A DNA stretch of 64,000 nt from Neorhizobium galegae bv. orientalis str. HAMBI 540 (GTDB lineage: Bacteria; Pseudomonadota; Alphaproteobacteria; Rhizobiales; Rhizobiaceae): NCBI RefSeq assembly GCF_000731315.1, contig NZ_HG938354.1:434001-498000 (forward strand), given 5' to 3'. Below the pieces are notes generated by a model, which saw only the letters and a program-made list of their open reading frames with translations, did no database searches and had not been told where the DNA came from. The position numbers and the translations under genes are program-made. Below are positions 8,083 to 17,868 of this stretch, in pieces. Position 1 is the stretch's first letter, and the number at the start of each line of letters is the position of its first letter.

Positions 8083-9015
8083 ATGATGACATCGAGGATG
8101 ACCCACTATCTGAAAGGCATAGGCGAAGATCTTCGCCGGGACTGGCAGCTCTATCTGCTCGCCTTGCCGATGATCGTCTGGTTTCTGCTGTTTCTCTACA
8201 AGCCGATGGAAGGGCTGCAGATAGCCTTCAAGGATTTCAGCCCCTTCCGCGGCATCGCCGGCAGTCCCTGGGTCGGGTTTGAGAACTTCCGCACCCTTCT
8301 CGAAGACCAGATCTTCATCCGCGCCTTCATCAACACGATCACCATCAGCGGGCTCGGGCTGATCTTCGCCTTCCCGGTGCCGATCATCCTGGCGCTGATG
8401 TTCAACGAACTGCAGAGCGAGTTCGGCCGACGGTTCTCCCAGACGATCGTCTACCTGCCGCACTTTATCTCGGTGGTGATCGTCGCCGGCATCGTCATCA
8501 ATCTTCTGTCTCCGACGACGGGCGTGATCAATCTCATCATATCCAGCCTGGGGTTCGAGCCGGTCTATTTCCTCACCCAGCCGGAGTGGTTCCGGTCGGT
8601 GTTCATCGGCTCCAACATCTGGAAAGAGGCAGGCTTCGAATCGATCGTCTACCTGGCCGCGATCGCCGGCGTCAGTCCGACGCTCTACGAATCGGCGCGG
8701 GTGGACGGCGCCTCTCGGTGGCAGATGATATGGCGGATCACGCTGCCCTGCATCCTGCCGACGATCATCATCATGCTGATTATCCGCATCGGCAACCTCG
8801 TCGAGGTCGGGTTCGAATATATCATCCTTCTCTATCAGCCGGCCACCTATAGCACCGCCGACGTCGTCTCGACCTACGTCTACCGGACCGGCCTGCAGGG
8901 AACCCAATACGATCTCGCAACCGCGGCCGGCCTGTTCAACGCCGTCATCGCCTTCGCTCTCGTCTTCACGGCCAACCGGATCAGCCGGAAGGTCTCGTCA
9001 ACCTCGCTCTGGTGA
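8083..9015 (+). CDS. CUT1 permease, LplB/AlgM1-like
   Basis: Inner-membrane permease of about 310 residues with six expected helices; the coupling loop reads YESARVDGASRWQMIWRITL. The N-terminal stretch DWQLYLLALPMIVWFLLF and the YKPMEGLQIAFKDF motif are typical of LplB/YteP/AlgM1 permeases that handle uronate- or pectin-derived oligosaccharides. Start: in-frame ATGs at 8083, 8086 and 8098 are possible; GAGGTGG at 8076-8082 favours 8086 or 8083 over 8098. The gene starts 5 bases after the ATPase stop. Confidence 0.9.
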   Translation: MMTSRMTHYLKGIGEDLRRDWQLYLLALPMIVWFLLFLYKPMEGLQIAFKDFSPFRGIAGSPWVGFENFRTLLEDQIFIRAFINTITISGLGLIFAFPVPIILALMFNELQSEFGRRFSQTIVYLPHFISVVIVAGIVINLLSPTTGVINLIISSLGFEPVYFLTQPEWFRSVFIGSNIWKEAGFESIVYLAAIAGVSPTLYESARVDGASRWQMIWRITLPCILPTIIIMLIIRIGNLVEVGFEYIILLYQPATYSTADVVSTYVYRTGLQGTQYDLATAAGLFNAVIAFALVFTANRISRKVSSTSLW

Positions 9016-9019
9016 TGTC

Positions 9020-9901
9020 ATGGCACATTTCAACCTCTATTCCCGGGGCGACCGGATCTTCGGATATGCCAATGCGGTGCTGATCGGCATCTTCGTCCTG
9101 TCGACGCTCTATCCGTTCATTTACATTCTGGCGGTATCGATCTCCTCGGGCGCCGCGGTCACCTCGGGGCAGGTGATCCTTTTCCCGAAGGACCTGACGC
9201 TTGCGGCCTACGAGTTCGTGCTCTCGGACCGGCTGTTCTGGATCGCCTACGGCAATACGTTCATCTACACGTTCGGCGGCACGGCGGTCAGCCTCGCGAT
9301 CATGATCCCCGGCGCCTATGCCCTGTCCCGCTCACGGCTGCGCGGCCGCAAGTTCCTGAACCTGATGGTGGCGTTCACGCTCTGGTTCAATGCGGGAATG
9401 ATCCCGTTCTTCCTGAACATGCGCGATCTCGGCCTGCTGGACTCGCGCTTCGGGCTGATCATCGGCTTTGCCTGCAACGCCTTCAACGTCATCCTGCTGC
9501 GCAATTTCTTCGAGGCCGTCCCGAAATCCTTCGAGGAGGCCGCCAAGATGGACGGCGCAAGCGAGTTCCAGCTGCTCTGGAAGGTTTTCATTCCGCTCTC
9601 CAAGCCGGCGATCATCACGGTCGGCCTGTTCTGCATCGTGTCGCGCTGGAACAGTTATTTCTGGGCCATGGTGCTCCTGCGCGGCGAAGAGAAGATCCCG
9701 CTGCAGCTCTACCTGAAGCGCATCATCGTCGACCTGAGCGCCAACGACGAGTTCGCCAGCAGTCTGATGACGTCGCGCTATTCGTTCGAGACGGTGACGG
9801 CGGCGATCATGATCGCCTCGATCATCCCGGTCCTGCTCATTTATCCGAGCATCCAGAAATACTTCAACAAGGGCATCACCCTTGGCGGAGTGAAGGAATA
9901 A
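9020..9901 (+). CDS. CUT1 permease, LplC/YtcP/AlgM2-like
   Basis: 293-residue second channel subunit. The coupling loop FEEAAKMDGASEFQLLWKVFIPLSKP and the C-terminal end NKGITLGGVKE are strong marks of the YtcP/LplC family. It begins 4 bases after the first permease, so translation is probably coupled. With the first permease, the ATPase and the following binding protein it forms an importer like AlgM1-AlgM2-AlgS-AlgQ of Sphingomonas sp. A1 or LplABC of Bacillus. Confidence 0.92.
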   Translation: MAHFNLYSRGDRIFGYANAVLIGIFVLSTLYPFIYILAVSISSGAAVTSGQVILFPKDLTLAAYEFVLSDRLFWIAYGNTFIYTFGGTAVSLAIMIPGAYALSRSRLRGRKFLNLMVAFTLWFNAGMIPFFLNMRDLGLLDSRFGLIIGFACNAFNVILLRNFFEAVPKSFEEAAKMDGASEFQLLWKVFIPLSKPAIITVGLFCIVSRWNSYFWAMVLLRGEEKIPLQLYLKRIIVDLSANDEFASSLMTSRYSFETVTAAIMIASIIPVLLIYPSIQKYFNKGITLGGVKE

Positions 9902-9939
9902 CGCCGTCAAAGCCAAATCTGTTTAAGGAGGAGAAATGG

Positions 9940-11508
9940 ATGAGACACTTTCGAAAAAGCCTTGCCCTGCTGGCCACATGCGCCTTGCTGCAAGTCGGTA
10001 CAGCCCATGCTCAGGACGCCTCGACGAAGATCGTCGCCAATCCGCTCGAGCTGACGATCCACTTTCATTTTCGTGACAAATACGTCTACACGGAAAACTG
10101 GCCGGTGGAGAAGAAGGCGGCCGAATGGACCGGCATCCACGTCAAGAACGTGGCGTCTCTCGCCACCAGCAACAGCCGCGACGCGTTCAATCTGTTGATG
10201 GCGTCCGGGAATCTGCCGGACATTGTCGGCGGCGACGTCACCGGCGGCCTGAAGGACGATTTCATCCGTTACGGGATGGAAGGAGCATTCCAGCCGCTCG
10301 ACGACCTCATCGCGGAACATGCCCCCAATCTGAAGAAGTTCTTCGACGAGCATCCTGTCGTGCGCCAGACGATCAGCGCGCCGGATGGCCATATCTATTT
10401 CATCCCTTATGTCCCGGAGGGCGAATATTCGCGCGCCTGGTTCATCCGCAAGGACTGGCTGGAGAAGCTGGGCCTCAAGGAGCCCGGCAATGTCGACGAG
10501 CTCTACACGGTGCTCAAGGCGTTTCGCGAGAAGGACCCGAACGGCAACGGCAAGAAGGACGAGGTTCCGTATTTCGCCCGCGAGCCGATCGAGGCCGTGC
10601 GGTTGATCAACATGTGGGATGCGCGTGTCTCGGGGTCGGAGCGTTATGGTGATTTCATGGTCGAGAACGGCAAGATCGTCCATCCCTGGACGACGCCGAA
10701 CTACAAGACCGGGATTTCCAAAGTCGCCCAGTGGTTCAAGGAAGGCCTGATCGATACCGAGATCTTCACGCGCGGCGCGCGCGACCGGGAATACATGCTC
10801 GGCAACAATATCGGCGGCATGACGCATGACTGGTTCGCCAGCACCTCGAACTATACCGAAGCTTTGAAGGACAGCGTTCCCGGCATCAATTTCGCGCCGA
10901 TGCTGCCGCCGAAGACGGTTTCCGGCAAACGGTTCGAAGACAGCCGCCGCGCCACCGTGCAGCCGGCTGGATGGGCGATCTCCTACAGCAACAAGCACCC
11001 GGTCGAGACGATCAAATATTTCGACTTCTGGTTCTCCGAGAAGGGCCGCATCCTGTCCAACTGGGGTATCGAGGGCGTCAATTACGACATGAAGGATGGC
11101 AAGCCGCTCTACAAGGACAGCGTGCTGCACAATCCGAAACCCGTGAACGCCCAGATGTGGGAGATCGGCGCCGGCGTACCGCGCGGTTACTGGGCCTCCT
11201 ATCCGTCCGAGGAGCAGTGGACCAATAAAATGGCCCTCGACGGCATCGCCATGTACAGAAAGGAGCCTGGCCTCCTGCAGCCGGAATTCACCGGCGTCTC
11301 CATGGATGCCAAGGAGCGTGCCACCTACGACAAGTACTGGCCGAGCCTGCTTACCTACATGACCGAGATGCAGCAGACCTGGGTGCTGGGCGCACAAGAT
11401 GTCGCTGCATCCTGGGACGTTTACCAGGCCCGTCTCGAACAGCTTGGCCTCTCCAAGGTGATCAAGGTCATGCAGACGGCTTACGACCGCCAGTACGGCA
11501 AGAACTGA
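9940..11508 (+). CDS. AlgQ/LipO-type oligosaccharide-binding protein with EF-hand-like calcium site
   Basis: 522-residue periplasmic solute-binding protein with a Sec signal peptide (about residues 1-24, ending TAHA). Residues 199-208 read DPNGNGKKDE, an EF-hand-like loop matching the calcium-binding site of the alginate-binding proteins AlgQ1/AlgQ2 and of LipO relatives. The large size also fits that family. Start at 9940 is supported by AAGGAGGAG; an ATG at 9936 is in another frame. It captures oligosaccharides for the permease pair upstream. A terminator follows at 11516. The exact sugar (alginate-, pectin- or other uronate-derived) is not determinable by eye. Confidence 0.9.
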   Translation: MRHFRKSLALLATCALLQVGTAHAQDASTKIVANPLELTIHFHFRDKYVYTENWPVEKKAAEWTGIHVKNVASLATSNSRDAFNLLMASGNLPDIVGGDVTGGLKDDFIRYGMEGAFQPLDDLIAEHAPNLKKFFDEHPVVRQTISAPDGHIYFIPYVPEGEYSRAWFIRKDWLEKLGLKEPGNVDELYTVLKAFREKDPNGNGKKDEVPYFAREPIEAVRLINMWDARVSGSERYGDFMVENGKIVHPWTTPNYKTGISKVAQWFKEGLIDTEIFTRGARDREYMLGNNIGGMTHDWFASTSNYTEALKDSVPGINFAPMLPPKTVSGKRFEDSRRATVQPAGWAISYSNKHPVETIKYFDFWFSEKGRILSNWGIEGVNYDMKDGKPLYKDSVLHNPKPVNAQMWEIGAGVPRGYWASYPSEEQWTNKMALDGIAMYRKEPGLLQPEFTGVSMDAKERATYDKYWPSLLTYMTEMQQTWVLGAQDVAASWDVYQARLEQLGLSKVIKVMQTAYDRQYGKN

Positions 11509-11515
11509 CGCTTCC

Positions 11516-11541
11516 GGGCGCGGCTAGTCCGCGCCCCTTTT
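11516..11541 (+). terminator. Intrinsic terminator/attenuator after the binding-protein gene
   Basis: Perfect 8-bp GC stem GGGCGCGG (11516-11523) and CCGCGCCC (11529-11536) with loop CTAGT, followed by CTTTT. It lies between the binding protein and the lyase gene, which has its own ribosome-binding site. Partial read-through would give much binding protein and importer and less catabolic enzyme. Confidence 0.8.
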
Positions 11542-11569
11542 CTCCATAGATTTAAAGGATCTCACTGCG

Positions 11570-13894
11570 ATGCCCAAAATCGCCGAAGCCCCCCGTTTGC
11601 AGTATCTCGACGAGCCGAAGCCCGGCACGCTGACGATCACATACCAGCCGGACGGCGCCCCCATCCAGGAGAACCCGCCGCGTTTCAGCTGGCTGCCGGC
11701 GCTTGACGATGATGCCCGTTACGTTCTGAAGGTCTCGCCCGATCCGGACTTCGCGCCCGGGATGACGCATGTTTTTGAAAATCTGGCCTGGAACTTCTTC
11801 ACGCCCGACGTGACATTCGAGCCTGGCTCCTATCACTGGGCTTTCGCGCTCTGGGACGCCACGGCAAAACGCGTCGCCTCGGCATGGAGCAGTACCCGTT
11901 CGTTCGATGTCGCGGCCGATCTGCCGCAAACGCAGCTGCCGCGCGCCGAAGCCCGGCTTCAGGCGAGAGACCTTCGCCATCCCCGTCTATGGCTCAATCC
12001 CGATGGGGTGATCGCCTTTCGGGAGACGCTCAAGTCGGCACCCGATCACTGCGGCTGGCAGAATTTCTTCAACAATTCCGTCGAACCCTGGCTATCGCGC
12101 GAGATAATTCCCGAGCCTTCCCCCTATCCGGAGAATATCCGCGTCGCAACGCTCTGGCGGCAGATGTATATCGACTGCCAGGAGGTCATCTATGCCATCC
12201 GCCATCTGGCGATCGGCGGCATAATACTGGATGACCCCGCCCTGATTGCCATGGCCAAGACCTGGCTTCTGTCCGTTGCCGCATGGGATCCGAAAGGCGC
12301 GACCGGCCGCTCCTACAACGACGAGGCGGCCTTCCGCGTCGTCACCGCACTCGCCTGGGGTTACGACTGGCTATACGACCATCTGGATGAGGGGGAGCGC
12401 CAGCAGGTCCGAAAGGTGCTGCTTGCCCGCACCCGCGAGGTGGCCGACCACGTCCTGTGGCGTGCCCGTATCCACGTCTTTCCCTATGACAGCCATGCGG
12501 TACGCTCCCTCTCGGCGGCCTTGACGGCCGCCTGCATTGCGCTGGCCGGCGAGGAGAAGGAGGCGGAGGAGTGGCTGGACTATACGGTCGAATTCCTCTT
12601 CACCCTTTATTCCCCCTGGGGCGGCAAGGATGGCGGCTGGGCCGAGGGGCCGCATTACTGGATGACCGGGATTGCCTATCTGACCGAGGCTGCCAATCTG
12701 ATCCGCGCCTTTCTCAAGGTCGATCTCTACAAGCGGCCGTTCTTCCAGAAGACCGGGGATTTTCCGCTTTACACAAAGGCGCCGGGGACGCGCCGCGCCT
12801 GTTTCGGAGACGACTCGACACTTGGCGATCCGCCGGGCCTCAAGGTCGGATACAATGTCCGTCAGTTCGCCGGGGTCACGGGCAACGCCTATTACCAGTG
12901 GTATTACGAGCGCCTGAACGCCGGGGCGGCCGGCACGGCGATGGAATTCTATAATTATGGCTGGTGGGATCTCAATTTCGACGATCTCGTTTATCGCCAC
13001 GACTATCCGCCGGTCGAAGCCAGGGCGCCTTCCGACCTGCCTCCAGTCAAGTGGTTCCAGGACATCGGCTGGGTCGCCGTCCAAAAACACATGGACGACC
13101 CTGCTCGACATATCCAGTTCCTATTCAAGAGCAGTTCCTTCGGCTCCCTCAGTCACAGCCACGGCGACCAGAACGCCTTCCTTCTTTATGCCTTCGGCGA
13201 GGACCTGGCGATCCAGAGCGGCTATTATGTCGCCTTCAACTCCACCATGCACCGCAACTGGCGGCGCCAGACAATCTCCAAGAACGCCATCCTGATCGAA
13301 GGCAAGGGCCAGTATGCGGACGGCGACAAGACGATCGCCAAGAAGGCCGGCGGCCGGATCCTCGCGGTCCGGGAAGAAAAGACGCATGTCTTCATCAGCG
13401 GCGATGCGACTGCCGCCTACCAGGCCGCCGATCCGGATGTCCTGCGCGCCGAGCGAGATATCTATTTCTCGCACAGCGATTTCCTGGTGATCGTCGACCG
13501 CGTCGAATGCGCGACGGCCAAGTCGATCCAGTGGCTGTTCCATGCCACCCGATCCATGGATGTCGGCTCGAACAGCTTCCGGCTGACCGGAGAACGCGCC
13601 GGGCTCTACGGACAGTTCGTCCATTCCACGTCCGGCGCGCCCGAAGTTCGGCTCGTGGAGGGCTTCAAGGGCGTCGATCCGGTCGAAGTCGAGGGACTGG
13701 CGACACAATTCCATATCGAGGCAAGCCTTCCCTCGGCCACCAAGCACACGCTCGTGACCCTCCTCGTCCCTTATTCGCTGAACGAACCGAGGCGGGTCTT
13801 CCACTTCATCGACGACCAGGGCTTCAGCGCCGACATCTATTTCACCGATGTCGACGACAACCAGCTGCGGATCGTCATCCCGAAGAACTTCTGA
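11570..13894 (+). CDS. Heparinase II/III-family polysaccharide lyase (DUF4962-type N-terminus), cytoplasmic
   Basis: 774-residue protein. An N-terminal beta-sandwich-like domain (about 1-130) is followed by an alpha/alpha toroid (about 130-490) and a C-terminal heparinase II/III beta domain. The family block SHSHGDQNAFLLYAFGEDL holds His529 and His531, and the following Asn/Tyr-rich stretch (SGYY, KNAILIEGKGQ) matches the typical catalytic surroundings. No signal peptide is present, so it should act in the cytoplasm on oligosaccharides already imported, like an exo-lyase releasing unsaturated uronate. The RBS AAAGGA precedes the start. The substrate class is inferred from the importer type and the next gene. 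Confidence 0.85.
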   Translation: MPKIAEAPRLQYLDEPKPGTLTITYQPDGAPIQENPPRFSWLPALDDDARYVLKVSPDPDFAPGMTHVFENLAWNFFTPDVTFEPGSYHWAFALWDATAKRVASAWSSTRSFDVAADLPQTQLPRAEARLQARDLRHPRLWLNPDGVIAFRETLKSAPDHCGWQNFFNNSVEPWLSREIIPEPSPYPENIRVATLWRQMYIDCQEVIYAIRHLAIGGIILDDPALIAMAKTWLLSVAAWDPKGATGRSYNDEAAFRVVTALAWGYDWLYDHLDEGERQQVRKVLLARTREVADHVLWRARIHVFPYDSHAVRSLSAALTAACIALAGEEKEAEEWLDYTVEFLFTLYSPWGGKDGGWAEGPHYWMTGIAYLTEAANLIRAFLKVDLYKRPFFQKTGDFPLYTKAPGTRRACFGDDSTLGDPPGLKVGYNVRQFAGVTGNAYYQWYYERLNAGAAGTAMEFYNYGWWDLNFDDLVYRHDYPPVEARAPSDLPPVKWFQDIGWVAVQKHMDDPARHIQFLFKSSSFGSLSHSHGDQNAFLLYAFGEDLAIQSGYYVAFNSTMHRNWRRQTISKNAILIEGKGQYADGDKTIAKKAGGRILAVREEKTHVFISGDATAAYQAADPDVLRAERDIYFSHSDFLVIVDRVECATAKSIQWLFHATRSMDVGSNSFRLTGERAGLYGQFVHSTSGAPEVRLVEGFKGVDPVEVEGLATQFHIEASLPSATKHTLVTLLVPYSLNEPRRVFHFIDDQGFSADIYFTDVDDNQLRIVIPKNF

Positions 13895-13912
13895 CTGCAC
13901 AAGGAATTTTCC

Positions 13913-14662
13913 ATGAACGGATTGAAAGACAAGGTCATCCTGGTGACCGGCGGCGGACGCGACATCGGCAGGGCCTGTGCCGAACGGCTGGCCGAGGAGG
14001 GCGCCCGGGTGGTGGTGACCTATTTCGGCTCGGCCGCCGGGGCGCAAGCCAGCATCGCGGCCATTTCTGCCGCAGGCGGCAAGGCCGTCGCCATCAAGGC
14101 GGACATGACCAAGGCTGCGGATGCGCAGGCTGCCGTCGACAAGGCAGTGTCGGATTTCGGCAGGCTCGACGGGCTGGTCCACGTCGCCGGCGGCATCGTC
14201 GCGCGCAAGACATTGGCAGACATGGATCAAGCCTTCTTCCAGGAGGTCATCGACATCAATCTCACCTCGCTGTTCAACGCCACGAAGGCGGCTACAGCCG
14301 CGATGGGAAGCCGCGGCGCGATCGTGACCTTTGCCTCGCAGGCAGGGCGCGACGGCGGCGGCCCCGGCGCGCTGGCCTATGCGACCTCCAAAGGCGCGGT
14401 GATGACCTATACGCGGGCACTCGCAAAGGAACTCGGTCCAAAGATCCGTGTCAATTCGGTTTGCCCCGGCATGATCTCCACCACCTTCCACGATACGTTC
14501 ACCAAGCCCGAAGTGCGCGAGCGCGTCGCTGCCGCAACACCTCTGAAACGCGAAGGCAGTTCGCAAGAGGTCGCAAGCCTCGTCGCCTTTCTGATGTCGG
14601 ATGATGCAGCCTTCATTACCGGCGCCTGCTACGACGTCAATGGCGGCACCCTGTTCTCGTGA
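13913..14662 (+). CDS. SDR-family oxidoreductase (possible unsaturated-uronate reductase)
   Basis: 249-residue classical short-chain dehydrogenase. The cofactor motif reads [10 protein letters not shown] (near residues 12-21), followed by an AGG segment for the usual NNAG block and the catalytic YATSK (Tyr-x-x-x-Lys). In alginate-type pathways an SDR reduces 4-deoxy-5-hexoseulose uronate made by the exo-lyase to 2-keto-3-deoxygluconate; the position 18 bases after a lyase gene suggests such a role here. This is inference: SDR substrates cannot be told from motifs. The last bases overlap the SGNH gene start. Confidence 0.85.
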   Translation: MNGLKDKVILVTGGGRDIGRACAERLAEEGARVVVTYFGSAAGAQASIAAISAAGGKAVAIKADMTKAADAQAAVDKAVSDFGRLDGLVHVAGGIVARKTLADMDQAFFQEVIDINLTSLFNATKAATAAMGSRGAIVTFASQAGRDGGGPGALAYATSKGAVMTYTRALAKELGPKIRVNSVCPGMISTTFHDTFTKPEVRERVAAATPLKREGSSQEVASLVAFLMSDDAAFITGACYDVNGGTLFS

Positions 14663-15960
14663 GACCGGCAGACATGACGCCCACATTCCCGATCAATGGC
14701 CCGATCAACGGCCGCCGCATCGCGTTGCTCGGAACATCGCTCGTCCAGCAGAACCACCATGCCGGCGAACGACATATCTGGTCGTCGGCACGCGGCTGGG
14801 CCACCTGGGCAGAGGTGCTTTTGGCGGGACGGCTCGACATCGGCGTGTTTCACGACCCTCTCGTGCATCCGGGCTGGGAACCGAGCGGCAGGATCGGCGT
14901 CACCCGCGGTTTCGGCGGATTGAACGCGGGCGTTTCGGGCCAGAAGGCCCGCGACATCGCCCTTCGGCTGGACGACGTGCTCAAGCTCGACTTCGACCTC
15001 ATCATCGTCGATGCCGGCACGAACGACATGATGGTCGAAACCAAGGAAGTGATCCAGGCGACCCGCGAGATGATCGTCGACCGGTTGCTTTGCGCCGGCA
15101 AGCTGGTCATCCTTCTGCCCATCCTCGCCCGCGGCACGCAGAAATGGGCAGCAGGTGGTCCGGAACGGGCAAAGGCGCATTGGATCAACCAGAAGAGCCT
15201 GGCCTTTGCGGCGCAACGGGCAGGGTGTCATGTCTTCGACTGGAACGAGCCGTGGGTCGACTGGAGTTCGGCCGACGGGGTTCCGCAGGCCGGGTTTTCC
15301 GATGACGGAACGCATTTCTCGGTGCCCGGCGGTTACGCTGTCGGCAAGGCGCTGGCCGCCTATCTGGCGGGTTTCCTCTCCCCGCCAAGCGCCCGACGCT
15401 CGGCACCGGACGACAGGTTCGATCCGGTCAATAATCCACTGGGCAATCTTCTGCCCAACCCTTCTCTCGGCGGCATCGGATCGCGTCGCGACGAGATCAG
15501 CGTTTCCGGATCCGATGTGGTGGTCGACCGATTGGCGGGATCGGCGGACGGCCAGGACGGTTGGCAAGTTTCGCTTTCCGAAGGCCAGGCCTCCATCGAT
15601 ATTCTCGATCGCGACTACCGCAATCCACTACCGGCCGGCGCCTGGGTTCAGGCAAGCTGCCTGGTGGACGTCGACGCGCGTGATGGCTGGCGCGAAATTT
15701 CGCTGGAGCTTCAAGACCAGGCGCCGGAAGGGCTGACTGCCCGGGCACTCGCGCCCTTCGATCTCGGGGAGGGGACCCTTGCCCCCTATCCCGGCGAAGC
15801 CTGGAAGGGGCTGCTGCGAACGCCGCCGATCCGGCTGAAGACCTCCATGCATGGCCTGCGCCTCGGACTCTGCCTGCAGCTCGCGCCATCGACGTCGCGT
15901 GCGAGCATGCGGATTACCGCACCTGTCCTTCGACAGGTTGTTCCACCATCACTCTTCTAG
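14659..15960 (+). CDS. SGNH/GDSL-type hydrolase with C-terminal beta domain
   Basis: 433-residue protein from GTG at 14659, which shares GTGA with the SDR stop; ATG at 14674 is an alternative and neither has a good ribosome-binding site. Block I reads LGTSLVQ (nucleophile Ser), block III AGTND, and block V DDGTHFS (Asp-x-x-His), so the SGNH triad is intact. The last 170 residues look like a beta-rich accessory domain. No clear signal peptide. In this locus it may remove acetyl or other ester groups from the imported oligosaccharide before or after lyase action. Last gene of the locus. Confidence 0.8.
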   Translation: MRPADMTPTFPINGPINGRRIALLGTSLVQQNHHAGERHIWSSARGWATWAEVLLAGRLDIGVFHDPLVHPGWEPSGRIGVTRGFGGLNAGVSGQKARDIALRLDDVLKLDFDLIIVDAGTNDMMVETKEVIQATREMIVDRLLCAGKLVILLPILARGTQKWAAGGPERAKAHWINQKSLAFAAQRAGCHVFDWNEPWVDWSSADGVPQAGFSDDGTHFSVPGGYAVGKALAAYLAGFLSPPSARRSAPDDRFDPVNNPLGNLLPNPSLGGIGSRRDEISVSGSDVVVDRLAGSADGQDGWQVSLSEGQASIDILDRDYRNPLPAGAWVQASCLVDVDARDGWREISLELQDQAPEGLTARALAPFDLGEGTLAPYPGEAWKGLLRTPPIRLKTSMHGLRLGLCLQLAPSTSRASMRITAPVLRQVVPPSLF

Positions 15961-16048
15961 GGAGGCAATTGTCACCCAGCCGCGTTAAAGCGGCGGTGGC
16001 TGGAAGCAGGTTCCCGGAGCGCGCGTTCAACGCCAGTTGCCGCCGCCT

Positions 16049-16948
16049 TCATTCATCCGGAGCGTATCGTGAATAGGCTCCGGGCGATGTGCCGACATGC
16101 CGGCTGAATGCCACGCTGAACGCGCTTGCCGAGCCGTAGCCGACGCGTCGGGCAATGTCGGCCAACGCAACATCACGACGAAGAAGTTTCTTTGCCAGCG
16201 CCATGCGCCAGGTCGTTGCATATTCCATCGGTGCTACGCCGACCTCGCATCGGAACCGGTCAAAAAAGGTGGATCGCGACATGGCTGCATCCCGCGCCAG
16301 GGCCGCGACCGTTATATTGCCGCCCGGATCGTCGTGAACACGACGCAGCGCCCCTGCCAGTTGCGGATCGGCAAGTCCGCGCAACAAGCCCGGCGGAGCC
16401 GTTTCACCGCCGAACGAGCGAAGAGCTTCGATCAGCAGCACTTCAAGCAGCCGGCCGAGCACCATGTCGCGCGCGACGCGGCCGCTGCGTGTTTCGTCGT
16501 GAATCAACCCGACCAGCGTGGTCAGCCGATCCTCGCCGTGCACATGGATTACCTCCGGTAGCAGCGAGACGAGCAGAGTTCGCTCGCGAGCGACGAAAGC
16601 ACAATGCCCCACCATGGCCCTGACCTCGACCGGAGCTTCGGGATCCCCCAGTCGGAATACGCCCGGACTTGTCTCGAGACGCTGCGGGGGCGCAGCGTGA
16701 GATGGCGGGTCCATGCTGCTCATCGTGAACGAGTGGATATCCGGCACCAGGACGAAATCGCCCGCGGTGAGCAGGATCGGTTGGCGATCGGCGACGCTCA
16801 GGCGGCAACGGCCTTCGACCACGGCGCAATAGAAGGGGCTTCCGAGCTCGGTACGTTCGACAATCCAGCGACCGCCTCCGGTCACCAGCTTTGATATCGA
16901 CGGGCTTGGCTTCAGCAGGGAAACCACTTCAGCGAGAGGATCGGACAT
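16049..16948 (-). CDS. AraC-family regulator with N-terminal cupin domain
   Basis: 299-residue regulator: an N-terminal cupin (AraC_binding/Cupin_6-type, including LTAGDFVLVPDIHSFTM near residues 60-76) and a C-terminal pair of helix-turn-helices (AALARDAAMSRSTFFDRF and DIARRVGYGSASAFSVAF). Such regulators often control a neighbouring oxidoreductase gene. The start is placed at 16948 (MSDPLAEV); an upstream in-frame ATG at 16963 would read through an inverted repeat that is probably the operator. It is divergent from the SDR gene at 17050, its likely target. Confidence 0.88.
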   Translation of the reverse strand: MSDPLAEVVSLLKPSPSISKLVTGGGRWIVERTELGSPFYCAVVEGRCRLSVADRQPILLTAGDFVLVPDIHSFTMSSMDPPSHAAPPQRLETSPGVFRLGDPEAPVEVRAMVGHCAFVARERTLLVSLLPEVIHVHGEDRLTTLVGLIHDETRSGRVARDMVLGRLLEVLLIEALRSFGGETAPPGLLRGLADPQLAGALRRVHDDPGGNITVAALARDAAMSRSTFFDRFRCEVGVAPMEYATTWRMALAKKLLRRDVALADIARRVGYGSASAFSVAFSRHVGTSPGAYSRYAPDE

Positions 16949-16953
16949 AATTC

Positions 16954-16997
16954 GGACTTTCACTAATCAATGTCGGATCATTGAATATAGAAAGTCC
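16954..16997. promoter_or_regulatory. Separated inverted repeat in the AraC/SDR divergent region
   Basis: Perfect 8-bp arms GGACTTTC (16954-16961) and GAAAGTCC (16990-16997), separated by 28 bases. AraC proteins often bind spaced half-sites in divergent promoters. Function is inferred from position only. Confidence 0.45.
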
Positions 16998-17049
16998 ACG
17001 TCGATTGGTCCATCTCTTCAGGGCACACATCATCGGGAAACAAGAACAG

Positions 17050-17808
17050 ATGTCTAAGATACTCATCACAGGATGCTCCTCCGGTTTTGGTCTCGCCATC
17101 GCGGAGACCTTTCTTGCCGGGGGATGGGAGGTCGTCGCGACCATGCGGAGACCGCGCGAAGACCTGCTGCCGAGCCACGACCGGCTTAACATCCTTCCCC
17201 TGGATGTCACGGATGCGGATAGCATCGCGAAGGCCGTGGAGGCGGCAGGCGCCATCAACGCTCTGGTCAACAACGCCGGGGTCGGCATGCTGAACGTCCT
17301 GGAGGGCGCCGACATGGGGAAAATCCGCGAGCTGTTCGAGACGAACGTCTTCGGCGCGATCGCCATGACGAAGGCCATCCTGCCGCAGCTTCGCGCGCGC
17401 GGCTCGGGCGTCATCGTCAATGTCAGTTCCAGCGTCACCATCAAGCCGCTGCCGGCGCTTTCCGTCTACAGCGCCAGCAAGGCGGCTTTGAACGCCTTTA
17501 CCGAAAGCCTGGCATTGGAGGCCGCATTGTTCGGTGTGCGTGCGCGGCTCGTGTTGCCCGGCTCGGCACCGACGACAGGGTTCGGGAAAAATGCCGTGGC
17601 GCGCATGGGAATGGATATTCCCGAGCCTTACAGCGCATTTGTTCACGACTATCTCCAGGAGTTGCGCTCCGGGAGCGAGGTGACGACGCCAGGAGATGTG
17701 GCGCAGGCTGTCTGGCGTGCGGTGACGGAACCTGACGCGCCGATGCGGATTGCCGCCGGCGCCGATGCGCAGACCTGGTTCCGCGAAGCGGGTCTCTCTG
17801 CCGGCTGA
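17050..17808 (+). CDS. SDR-family oxidoreductase
   Basis: 252-residue classical SDR: cofactor motif TGCSSGFG (residues 8-15), NNAGVG, structural NVSSSV and catalytic YSASK. The glycine motif with Ser residues is common in NADPH-preferring family members. The start is ATG at 17050 (MSKILITG); an in-frame ATG at 16981 would add a non-conserved extension running over the operator. Divergent from the AraC gene and followed 60 bases later by an alpha/beta hydrolase. This trio is a frequent AraC-controlled arrangement, but the substrate is unknown. Confidence 0.88.
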   Translation: MSKILITGCSSGFGLAIAETFLAGGWEVVATMRRPREDLLPSHDRLNILPLDVTDADSIAKAVEAAGAINALVNNAGVGMLNVLEGADMGKIRELFETNVFGAIAMTKAILPQLRARGSGVIVNVSSSVTIKPLPALSVYSASKAALNAFTESLALEAALFGVRARLVLPGSAPTTGFGKNAVARMGMDIPEPYSAFVHDYLQELRSGSEVTTPGDVAQAVWRAVTEPDAPMRIAAGADAQTWFREAGLSAG

Positions 17809-17868
17809 GGTGGACCATCCCAGTCGCCATAAGGACATTCGGATTCTCGGCCAAGGACATTCCAAACC

